Shown here one piece after another: positions 24,955 through 32,369 of a DNA stretch of 64,000 nt. Source of the stretch: Sphingomonas leidyi. Its GTDB lineage: Bacteria > Pseudomonadota > Alphaproteobacteria > Sphingomonadales > Sphingomonadaceae. The stretch spans positions 930,001-994,000 of the forward strand of contig NZ_JAASQV010000002.1 of the NCBI RefSeq assembly GCF_011761945.1, given 5' to 3'. The position numbers and the translations under genes are program-made. A model generated the notes under the pieces. The model made no database searches. It worked only from the letters and a program-made list of their open reading frames with translations, and had not been told where the DNA came from. Position 1 is the stretch's first letter. Every line of letters begins with the position of its first letter.

Positions 24955-25161
24955 TCAGGCGGCCACCAAATCCTTTGGGTGCACGTCTGCCGCTTCCAGC
25001 TGCATCTTCGTGATGTCGTTGAAGGAAAGCGTCGGGTTGGCCTCAGCCAACATTCCGATCTTCATCCAGAACTCCGCCTGCGCATTGATGGAGCGGCACA
25101 TCACCGTGCTGGCCCGACGAATATCATCATGCAGGTGGTCGTCGATTTTCACGATGCCCAT
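24955..25161 (-). CDS. ParD-like antitoxin-family protein
   Basis: 68 residues: MGIVKIDDHLHDDIRRASTV, then MCRSINAQAEFWMKIGMLAE, then ANPTLSFNDITKMQLEAADV. The ribbon-helix-helix start and the CRSINAQAEFW motif define the ParD-like family. Its stop lies one base before the map ATG, so the two form an operon with the order of a toxin-antitoxin pair. A perfect palindrome lies 20 bp upstream of the ATG, the expected site for autoregulation by a ribbon-helix-helix protein. Confidence 0.85.
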   Translation of the reverse strand: MGIVKIDDHLHDDIRRASTVMCRSINAQAEFWMKIGMLAEANPTLSFNDITKMQLEAADVHPKDLVAA

Positions 25162-25180
25162 GGATTACCTCGAATGTCGT

Positions 25181-25214
25181 ACGATATACGAATCGTTTAT
25201 AAAACGTATATCGT
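25181..25214 (-). promoter_or_regulatory. Palindromic operator upstream of ParD-like/map operon
   Basis: ACGATATACG and CGTATATCGT form a perfect 10-bp inverted repeat with a 14-bp spacer. The spacer contains a second, imperfect symmetry (CGTTT-AT-AAAACG). The arms are much more AT-rich than the surroundings and lie where the promoter of the minus-strand operon should be. Two nested symmetric sites fit cooperative binding of a ribbon-helix-helix dimer pair. Confidence 0.7.
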
Positions 25215-25541
25215 GCCGTCAAGGGCTCGTTCTGACGCGCGACCGGTTATGGGCACTCCAGGACTTAACCATCTCGTGGAAGCCAGCTTAGCCATAATGA
25301 GGCCGATGCGGCCCCTGGAGCAGCCTCCCTAACCTCGGTTCTGCTCACCCGGGATATGCGAAAGGCTGGCCCGTTGCGCGAAGCGATAGAGCATGGCGGG
25401 AAGATCGTGGACATGACGACATATGATGCCGCCGGCCCTGCGCTGGCGCCGTTTCGAGCCTGCCGAGCCGACCTGGGCAACCGGCTATCGCCGCCTTGGC
25501 ATCGGCGCCTATGATGGGCGGTCTGAATCCGGAGGACGACC
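25215..25541. other. About 330 bp without a clear gene
   Basis: This lies between the ParD-like operon and the fdhD region, which are transcribed divergently. A plus-strand open stretch (LLTRDMRKAGPLREAIEHGG, then KIVDMTTYDAAGPA) reads protein-like but has no start and no recognised family. It could be the tail of a lost gene. Confidence 0.35.
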
Positions 25542-25634
25542 ATGACGTCTATCGAGGCCCAGCCCGTTGCCGCGCGCCTCTCGCGCTCCGCGATCTTAGC
25601 AGCGTCCGGCCCCGCGCGGGCCACGGCAGCGTGA
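25542..25634 (+). CDS. 30-residue ORF coupled to fdhD
   Basis: ATG 25542 follows GGAGGACGACC, one of the best ribosome-binding sites in the window. It opens a 30-codon frame, MTSIEAQPVAARLSRSAILA and then ASGPARATAA, whose stop overlaps the fdhD GTG as GTGA. It is either a leader peptide that couples translation into fdhD, or the real N-terminus of FdhD separated by a frameshift. I prefer the leader, because FdhD from the GTG is already full length. Confidence 0.4.
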   Translation: MTSIEAQPVAARLSRSAILAASGPARATAA

Positions 25635-26443
25635 GCCCGTCACCGGCCAGCGCGATCGAGCTTCCCATGCGCCGGCTCGGCCTTGCGGAATCCGGAAACG
25701 AGGCGTTGACGCGGCTCGTGCCGATCGAGGCACCGGTCTCGGTCGAGATCGGTGGCCTTGGCTATGCGGTCATGATGGCCACGCCTTCCGACCTTCACGA
25801 CTATGCGCTCGGCTTCGCCCTGGGTGAAAATCTGGTGGACCGGCCCGACGAGGTCGACGGCGTCGATGTTGATGAGGTCGCCGGTGGGTGGGCCGTGCGA
25901 ATCTGGCTGCCGCCCGAGCGAATGGAACGCGTGCACGCGCGCGCGCGTCGGCGCGTCTCCGAAAGCAGCTGCGGATTGTGCGGCATGGACAATATCGACG
26001 AAGTGCTGCGCCCGCTGCCGAACGTCACCGCTCGGATCCGCGTGGACAGCGCCGCCATCGCGCGCTCCCTCGCGTCCCTGCGGAACCATCAACCGCTCGG
26101 CCGGGAGACCGGCGCGGTCCACGCCGCCGCGTTCTGCACGGCGGACGGCCGGATCCTTTGCGTGCGAGAGGATGTCGGCCGGCACAACGCGCTCGACAAG
26201 CTGATCGGCGCGCTGGCGCTCGGAGGGATTGATCCGGCGGGCGGGTTCATCCTGCTATCCGCGCGGTGCAGCTACGAACTGGTCGAGAAGACGGTGCGCG
26301 CCGGCTGCCCGATGCTCGTCACCATCTCCGCGCCGACCAGCCTGGCCGCCGAGCGGGCGGCGGGGGCCGGCTTGACGCTGGTTGCGCTCGCGCGAACGGA
26401 TTCGGCGCTGATCGTCAGCGATGCGCAGCGGATGATCGCATGA
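25631..26443 (+). CDS. fdhD: Formate dehydrogenase accessory sulfurtransferase FdhD
   Basis: 270 residues from GTG 25631. An ATG at 25667 is an alternative start. The CGLCG motif (C114, C117) carries the persulfide, and C-terminal ICVREDVGRHNALDKLIGAL and LSARCSYELVEKTVRAGCPM are typical of FdhD. It transfers sulfur from a cysteine desulfurase to the molybdenum cofactor of formate dehydrogenases. It overlaps mobA by 4 bp and faces the YdeP/FdhF-type oxidoreductase across convergent stops, so enzyme and maturation genes are together. Confidence 0.93.
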   Translation: MSPSPASAIELPMRRLGLAESGNEALTRLVPIEAPVSVEIGGLGYAVMMATPSDLHDYALGFALGENLVDRPDEVDGVDVDEVAGGWAVRIWLPPERMERVHARARRRVSESSCGLCGMDNIDEVLRPLPNVTARIRVDSAAIARSLASLRNHQPLGRETGAVHAAAFCTADGRILCVREDVGRHNALDKLIGALALGGIDPAGGFILLSARCSYELVEKTVRAGCPMLVTISAPTSLAAERAAGAGLTLVALARTDSALIVSDAQRMIA

Positions 26444-26979
26444 GAACGCTGGGCGTCGTTCTGGCCGGCGGCCAATCCCGGCGCTTTGGATCGGACAAGG
26501 CGGTGGCGATGCTGGGCGGCCGGGCGCTGCTCGACCACGCGATCGATGCGCTACGGCCCCTTTGCGAGGCGCTGGCGATCGCCGGGCGAGCCTCGCCCGA
26601 CCTGATGTCCATCGACGATCGGCCGCGCCCCGGGCTGGGACCGCTGGGCGGCCTCGCCGGTGCACTGGCCTATGCCAACGACCAGGGATTTGCCCAGGTG
26701 CTCAGCATCTCCGTCGATTGCGTCTGGCTGCCACCCGACATCCTTCGACTTCTCGATCCTGCTCCCTCCTGCCTGGCCGGGCAGCCGGTCATCGGGCTGT
26801 GGCCCGCCACCGCCCTGGCCGACCTCGACGCCGAGCTGGCCGGCGATGGCGGACGATCCGTCCGCGCCTTTGCCGCGCGGATCGGCGCGCGGGCGGTGGT
26901 GGGGGATTTTGCGCCTCCGAACATCAATACGCCGGCCGACCTGGCACAGGCGGCCGCCGCCCGCGCCGCGCCGCGCTAG
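26440..26979 (+). CDS. mobA: Molybdenum cofactor guanylyltransferase MobA
   Basis: 179 residues. The signature LAGGQSRRFGSDKA occupies residues 8-21, followed by GPLGGLAGAL and a variant of the VSVDxP motif (SISVDCVWLP). The C-terminal INTPADL is typical. It attaches GMP to molybdopterin. It is slightly shorter than the usual ~190-200 aa. Its start overlaps the fdhD stop (ATGA), and its TAG shares CTAG with the convergent stop of the oxidoreductase gene. Confidence 0.92.
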   Translation: MRTLGVVLAGGQSRRFGSDKAVAMLGGRALLDHAIDALRPLCEALAIAGRASPDLMSIDDRPRPGLGPLGGLAGALAYANDQGFAQVLSISVDCVWLPPDILRLLDPAPSCLAGQPVIGLWPATALADLDAELAGDGGRSVRAFAARIGARAVVGDFAPPNINTPADLAQAAAARAAPR

Positions 26980-29243
26980 CCGGCCACCACGCGAACCGGA
27001 ATGGACTTGGCGGCCGGCGTGCCGCTGGTCTTGTCGTGATAGTCGAGCGGCAGAAGTGGATTGAGCTCCGGATAGTAGCCGGCGACCGATCCGCGAGCCA
27101 TCGGATAGTCAAGGAGCGTCAGCCCCTCGACACGGCGATCGATCCCATCGTCGCTGATCGTCTCAAGCGCGACGCGCGATCCAGCCTCCAGTCCGCGGCA
27201 GGTGCGGTCCTCGGCGTTCATGAAGAGGACCATGCGATCGTTGTACACGCCGCGATAACGGTCGTTGTAGCTGTAGATCGTCGTGTTGAACTGGTCGTGC
27301 GAGCGCACCGTGGCGAGGCGCAGCATCTCCGGGTCGGCGACCGGCGCATTCACCTCAAGGCCGGGCAGGACCAGGAAGTTGGCCTTGCCATTGGCGGTCT
27401 GCCAGACGCGTCGGCGCGGCGGCACGTCGAGGTGGAAGCCGTTGGGCGCCTGAATACGCTCGGAGAAATCGCTGTAGATCGCCGGATAGACGTCAGCGAT
27501 CCTGTCGCGGATGCGGCCATAGTCGTCGATATAATCGGCCCAGGGCACCTTGCTCGCCGGCAGCGTCGCCATCGCCATCCGGCAGACGATCTCCACCTCC
27601 GGCATGAGGTCCGGGCTCGCCGGCTCCAGAACGCCGCGCGATGCGCTGACGTTCGAGAAGGAATCCTCGACCGTGATGAACTGCTCGCCCAGCGCCGTGC
27701 GGATCGCCTCGGAGCGCGCGACGACGGGGAGGATGAGCGCCTCGCGGCCGTGAACGAGATGGCCGCGGTTGAGCTTGGTGGTGATCCCGACGGTCAAGGC
27801 GAGCTTGCGCATCGCCGCATAGGACCGGTCGGTGTCGGGGACGGCACGGACGAAATTGCCGCCAAGGCCGATGAAGACCTTGGCGGTGCCCCGCTCCATC
27901 GCCGCCACGCTCTCGACCGTGTGGTGGCCGTGGGCGCGGGGCGGGTCGAACCCGAAGACGTCGCGGACGCGGTCGAGATAGGCCTCTGACGGCTTTTCGT
28001 CGATGCCGACGGTGCGGTCGCCCTGGACGTTGGAATGGCCGCGGATGGGCGAGATGCCGGCGCCGGGCCGGCCGAAATTGCCCTTGAGCAGCAACAGGTT
28101 CGCGACCTGCTGGACCAGCTCGGATCCCCGCAGCTGCTGGGTGATGCCCATGCCGTAGCAGATCATCGTCGCGCGGGCGCGGATGTAGATTTCGGCGCAG
28201 CGGCGGATCTGCGCCTCCTCGACGCCGGAGGCGGCGACGATGTCGGGCCATGCGAGGGCCAGGACCTCGTCCCGGACCGCCTCGATGCCGATCGTGTGCT
28301 CGGCGAGGAAATCATGATCGAGGATCGCCTCGCCGGCCGCTTCCCGCTCGAACATGACCTTCATCATGCCCTTCAGCAGCGCCAGATCGCCGCCGATCCG
28401 GATGTGCACGAACTCGCTGGTGATCGGGGTCGAGCCGAACGTCGCCATCTGCACGATGTCCTGCGGCTCGGTAAAGCGGATCAGCGCCCGCTCCGGCATC
28501 GGATTGACTGCGACGATCGGGACGCCGCGTTTCCGCGCCTCGACCAGGTTGCTCATCATGCGTGGCGAATTGGTGCCGGTATTCTGCCCGAGGATGAAAA
28601 TGGCGTCGGTATGCTCGAAATCCTCCATGACCACGGTGCCCTTGCCGATCCCGATCGAGAGCGGCAGGCCGCGGCTGGTCGGCTCGTGGCACATATTCGA
28701 GCAGTCGGGGAAATTGTTCGTCCCGAACTCGCGCACGAAGATGGAATAGAGGAAGGCCGCTTCGTTCGGCGTGCGTCCCGAGGTATAGAATTCCGCTTCG
28801 TCGCGGCTGTCCAGCGCCTGGAGATGGCGGCCGATCGTGGCGAACGCCTCGTCCCAGTGCACCGGCACATATTTGTCCGACGCCGCGTCATAGCGCATCG
28901 GCTCGGTGAGGCGGCCCTGCATCTCCAGCCAATAGTCCGTCTGTTCCATCAGCTCGGTGACGGTGTGCCGTGCAAAGAAATCCCGGGTAACGCGGAACTT
29001 GGTGGCCTCATGCGCGAGCGCCTTGGCGCCATTCTCGCAGAAATCGAGCGTCTTCTTGCAGTCGGCGTCGGGGTAGGCGCAGCTCGGGCATTTGAAGCCG
29101 CCGGGCTGGTTCATCGAGAGGAGGGCACGCGAGCCCTTGGTGATGACGCTCTGCTCGAGCAGAACCTTGGCGGTCGCCGCCGCGGCGCCCCAGCCACCGG
29201 CGGGATGGTTGTAGGTCTTGTACCGAGGCGTGTCGTCGACCAT
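26976..29243 (-). CDS. FdhF/YdeP-family molybdopterin oxidoreductase
   Basis: 755 residues from ATG 29243. A long upstream open frame is antisense to moeA and not used. The N-terminus has YNHPAGGWGAAAATAKVLLE and MNQPGGFKCPSCAYPDADCK. SNMCHEPTSRGLPLSIGIGK, GQNTGTNSPRMM, GRPGAGISPIRGHSNVQGDR and a C-terminal molydopterin dinucleotide-binding domain follow. This order is that of YdeP-type enzymes, which are related to formate dehydrogenase H but have CPSC instead of the usual iron-sulfur cysteine set and no selenocysteine. Formate dehydrogenase activity is likely only by annotation habit. It is downstream of moeA and opposite fdhD-mobA. Confidence 0.9.
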   Translation of the reverse strand: MVDDTPRYKTYNHPAGGWGAAAATAKVLLEQSVITKGSRALLSMNQPGGFKCPSCAYPDADCKKTLDFCENGAKALAHEATKFRVTRDFFARHTVTELMEQTDYWLEMQGRLTEPMRYDAASDKYVPVHWDEAFATIGRHLQALDSRDEAEFYTSGRTPNEAAFLYSIFVREFGTNNFPDCSNMCHEPTSRGLPLSIGIGKGTVVMEDFEHTDAIFILGQNTGTNSPRMMSNLVEARKRGVPIVAVNPMPERALIRFTEPQDIVQMATFGSTPITSEFVHIRIGGDLALLKGMMKVMFEREAAGEAILDHDFLAEHTIGIEAVRDEVLALAWPDIVAASGVEEAQIRRCAEIYIRARATMICYGMGITQQLRGSELVQQVANLLLLKGNFGRPGAGISPIRGHSNVQGDRTVGIDEKPSEAYLDRVRDVFGFDPPRAHGHHTVESVAAMERGTAKVFIGLGGNFVRAVPDTDRSYAAMRKLALTVGITTKLNRGHLVHGREALILPVVARSEAIRTALGEQFITVEDSFSNVSASRGVLEPASPDLMPEVEIVCRMAMATLPASKVPWADYIDDYGRIRDRIADVYPAIYSDFSERIQAPNGFHLDVPPRRRVWQTANGKANFLVLPGLEVNAPVADPEMLRLATVRSHDQFNTTIYSYNDRYRGVYNDRMVLFMNAEDRTCRGLEAGSRVALETISDDGIDRRVEGLTLLDYPMARGSVAGYYPELNPLLPLDYHDKTSGTPAAKSIPVRVVAG

Positions 29244-29302
29244 CGCGCAACTCCCCGACTTTCGTAGAACATATTCCCCGCCGGCGCCAAGATGATCCTC
29301 GC

Positions 29303-30490
29303 CTAGAAATCGAGCACGTCGACGGTTTCGCCGGCCGCGCGCGCCGGCGCGCCGATGCCGCGACGTACGAGCAACTCGGCGGCGGCGAGCGCGCGTTGCG
29401 CGCCGCTGTCCTGGTCCGAAAGCGGCATGACCCGGTTTCCGGCCCAGCATGCGCGCACGAAGGTCTCGCGATCGCGAACCGCCGGAAGCCCCTCGGCCAG
29501 CACGGCCTCCCGCCAGCACAATGCGGAGCTCGGATCGCCGCCGCTCATGCGCAGCAATAGCGGCGCGAGGAACAGGCGTGCGGCGACCAGCGCCGACGTC
29601 GGATTGCCCGGCAGGCCGAGCACCAGCTTGCCCCTCGCGCGCCCGAGCCACACCGGTTTGCCCGGCTTGATGGCGACTTTGGTGAAGATGAATTCGAGGC
29701 CCGCCGGCCCGAACATGGCCTTGGCATGATCCTTCTCGCCCACCGACGCGCCGCCGGTCACGACGATCAGGTCGGCCGCATCCAGCGCGGCGCGGGCCGC
29801 GTGTTCCAGCACGCCGGAATCGTCGGGCAGCCGGTACCGGCCGGCCGGCGCGCCGCTCCATTGCGCTGCCATGGCAGCGACGCCGAAGGACACGCTTTCA
29901 GGAATCGCGACCGGAGAAGCGCGAGCCGTGCCCGGTTCCGCCAGCTCATCGCCCGTGGCGAGCACGATCACGCGCGGCCGGCAATGGACTTCGATCTCCG
30001 ACAGATCGGCCGCCGCCGCCGCCACTATCGACCGCGCGTCGAGCCGCGTTCCGGCGGCGAGCAATATCTCTCCAGCGCGAAAGTCTCCTCCGCGCGGCCG
30101 GATGTGCCTGGCAGGCCCGAGCGGCCTCTCGAAGCGTACGACACCGCCGTCGCGCGTCACCTGCTCCTGGATCACAACGCGATCGGCGCCCGGTGGAACC
30201 GGGGCACCGGTGAAGATGCGCACGCAGGCCCTCTCGCCGACTTCAGGCAGATCGGGCTGGCCGGGAAAGGATTCGCCGGCCAGCCGCAGCCGAGCCGGCA
30301 AGCGAGCCAGATCCGCCTCGCGCACGGCATAGCCGTCCATCGCCGAGACGTCGGCGCGCGGGGCGTCGAGACTGGCGACGATGTCGGTGGCGAGAATCCG
30401 TCCGGCGGCCTGGTCGAGCGGGATGCACTCGACCGCCGCGCGCTCCGGCAGCGCGGCAATGCGCGCGCAGGCTTCATCGAAGCCGATCAT
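29303..30490 (-). CDS. moeA: Molybdopterin molybdenumtransferase MoeA
   Basis: 395 residues from MIGFDEACARIAALPERAAV. The motifs AMDGYAV, RIFTGAPVPPGADRVVIQE, RPRGGDFRAG, VLATGDEL, VTGGASVGEKDH and GLPGNPTSALV are all present, so domains I-III of MoeA are complete. Domain IV seems intact but short. It inserts molybdate into adenylated molybdopterin. The start overlaps the upstream 68-codon gene by 4 bp, and 59 bp separate it from the oxidoreductase gene. Confidence 0.94.
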   Translation of the reverse strand: MIGFDEACARIAALPERAAVECIPLDQAAGRILATDIVASLDAPRADVSAMDGYAVREADLARLPARLRLAGESFPGQPDLPEVGERACVRIFTGAPVPPGADRVVIQEQVTRDGGVVRFERPLGPARHIRPRGGDFRAGEILLAAGTRLDARSIVAAAAADLSEIEVHCRPRVIVLATGDELAEPGTARASPVAIPESVSFGVAAMAAQWSGAPAGRYRLPDDSGVLEHAARAALDAADLIVVTGGASVGEKDHAKAMFGPAGLEFIFTKVAIKPGKPVWLGRARGKLVLGLPGNPTSALVAARLFLAPLLLRMSGGDPSSALCWREAVLAEGLPAVRDRETFVRACWAGNRVMPLSDQDSGAQRALAAAELLVRRGIGAPARAAGETVDVLDF

Positions 30491-30693
30491 TCGGCCGACC
30501 AGCGGTTCGGTCTGCCGCCGGCCCTGGCGGTCGGGCGCAGATCGGCAACCCATATGCCGCGGTCGATCGCGCCTGGCATGTCGTGGGGCGTCAGGGCGAC
30601 GGCGCTGCCTGGCGCGTCGATCTCGAGCCCAAGTTCGCGAACGGCCCGGTCGGCCAGCCGGCCGAAGGCGACGATGGCGAGAGCCCGGCTCAT
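30487..30693 (-). CDS. Small hypothetical protein coupled to moeA
   Basis: 68 residues, MSRALAIVAFGRLADRAVRE onward. It has a hydrophobic N-terminal strand, a short helix, then a Pro/Arg-rich end. It overlaps moeA by ATGA and is the first gene of the moeA-oxidoreductase operon. I do not recognise a family. Its operon position suggests a role in molybdenum cofactor handling, or that it is a translated leader. Confidence 0.5.
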   Translation of the reverse strand: MSRALAIVAFGRLADRAVRELGLEIDAPGSAVALTPHDMPGAIDRGIWVADLRPTARAGGRPNRWSAE

Positions 30694-30933
30694 GGAGCCC
30701 GTCTTGGCACGGGCATCAGCGAGGCGCCACTCTCATATCGGACCCATCAGGTCGGTCGGTGACCGACCTGTCCACCCTGGAGCCTAAATCGGCGGAAGGG
30801 CGTTTCGTTCCTGTGGCTCGGAAATACGGAAATCTCTCCTGGCGCGCATTTCCGCGCTGCACATGTGGGATTTCATCCCTTGGTCGCAGCCGCTTCGGCA
30901 GCGCATGGATCGGAACGCGCGGGCCGCGGAAGT

Positions 30934-32343
30934 TCAGCGGCCAGCGAGCTGCCGAGCCGCATCCTTCAGGCGTTCGCGTTGCACCTTGCCGAGCGGCGTC
31001 ACCGGCAGCGCGTCGATATACGCAATGCGTACTGGCGGAAGCTCGGGGATCGCAAGTGCCTTGCCGAGATGCGCCTGCTCGATCTCGCCATTGCGGACGA
31101 TCGCGAGCCAAGGCTGCGCAATTCCGTCATCGTCCTCCAGCGCGAAGGCCGCCACAGCCCCGACGCCGGCAACTTCGAGAACCGGTCCCTCCAGCGCACC
31201 GGGCAGGAACTTCTGGCCGCCGAAGTTCATCACTTCGTCCTCGCGGCCTTCGATATGGAGCATGCCGTTCGGGGTCGTGCTGCCGATATCGCCCGGATAG
31301 AACCATCCATCCTTGAAACGATGGTCGGACTCGACGCCCAGATAGCCTGTGACGACGTCCGATCCCCGAACGCGGACGCGTCCGCTGGCGCCATGCGGCA
31401 AGCCATTGTCGTGCTCGTCGACAACCTCGATTTCGCTCCACGGCGTGATCCAGCCGACCTGGCTGCCATTGCCCAGGCTGGCGGCAAAGCCATTGGTGCA
31501 CACCCCCGCCTCGGTCGAAGCATAGGTGACGTTGACCGTGCCGAGACGCAGCGCCGCGCGGTCGCGCAGCCTTGGCGCGGCATGGGCGCCGCCGATCGCG
31601 ATCTGCAGGCCGGGCAGGGGCGTCGCGTCCTCGGGCAGCGCATCGAGCAGCGCGGCGAGCTGGGCCGGTGCCGCCAGCATGCCGGTCGGCTGCAGGACGG
31701 TGAGCGAGCGGGCAAGGAACTGGGGATCGGGCGCGCCGAACAGCACGCAGCCGCCGCGCGCCCAGCACCAGAGGAAGAGCGGCAGCGCGCCGCTTTCCGG
31801 GCCGATCAGGGACAGCAGCCGCTCATAGCCGAAATTGCGCGTCCAGGTATGCTCGATGCGGCGATCCATCAGCGCCCAGCTCATGCCGACCGCCTTGGGC
31901 TCACCGGTCGAGCCGGAGGAAAGCTGGACGCGGCCCAGCGCCTCGGGATCGCGCTTCGGCGTCTCCAGCATATGCGCCGGCGTGGCGATCGCATCGGCGA
32001 GCCAGGCGGCGTCGACCAGCAGATCGGGTGCGTGCGCGGGATCGTCCGACAGCAGCTTCACCGCGCCGGTGAACGCCGCCATCGGCCGCGCCGTCTGCGG
32101 GATCAGCGAGACTGTCGGCACGCCGCGGCGGGCGCAGGCAAGGATCAGGACGAGATGGCGATACGCGTCGGGCGTGCTGACTGCCACGAGCTCCGGTCCT
32201 CCGACACCGGCGCGATCGAGTGCCGCCGCCGCCTGATCGATGATCCGGTCGAAATCCCGATACAGGATGTGTTCGGCGCCGTTGGAGACGGCAACCGCCA
32301 GCGGGGACATACGGGCGGAGAAGCGGACGAGACGGTCGAACAT
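30934..32343 (-). CDS. Class I adenylate-forming enzyme (AMP-dependent synthetase/ligase)
   Basis: 469 residues, shorter than the usual 500-560. The phosphate loop LSSGSTGEPKAVG is at 141-153, followed by the A5-like VTYASTEAGV, the A7 GWFYPGDIGS and the terminal TPLGKVQRERL with the A10 lysine. It activates a carboxylic acid as an acyl-AMP, probably for CoA or carrier-protein transfer. The substrate cannot be told. It begins 26 bp after the autotransporter stop on the same strand, so it may be cotranscribed with that gene. Confidence 0.85.
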   Translation of the reverse strand: MFDRLVRFSARMSPLAVAVSNGAEHILYRDFDRIIDQAAAALDRAGVGGPELVAVSTPDAYRHLVLILACARRGVPTVSLIPQTARPMAAFTGAVKLLSDDPAHAPDLLVDAAWLADAIATPAHMLETPKRDPEALGRVQLSSGSTGEPKAVGMSWALMDRRIEHTWTRNFGYERLLSLIGPESGALPLFLWCWARGGCVLFGAPDPQFLARSLTVLQPTGMLAAPAQLAALLDALPEDATPLPGLQIAIGGAHAAPRLRDRAALRLGTVNVTYASTEAGVCTNGFAASLGNGSQVGWITPWSEIEVVDEHDNGLPHGASGRVRVRGSDVVTGYLGVESDHRFKDGWFYPGDIGSTTPNGMLHIEGREDEVMNFGGQKFLPGALEGPVLEVAGVGAVAAFALEDDDGIAQPWLAIVRNGEIEQAHLGKALAIPELPPVRIAYIDALPVTPLGKVQRERLKDAARQLAGR

Positions 32344-32369
32344 GCAATCACACCGGATAGGAGGTCAGA

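Noticed and set aside
27550..29267. Plus-strand ORFs over the YdeP-type oxidoreductase
   Set aside because: Antisense to a gene with complete molybdopterin-enzyme motifs; no domains of their own.
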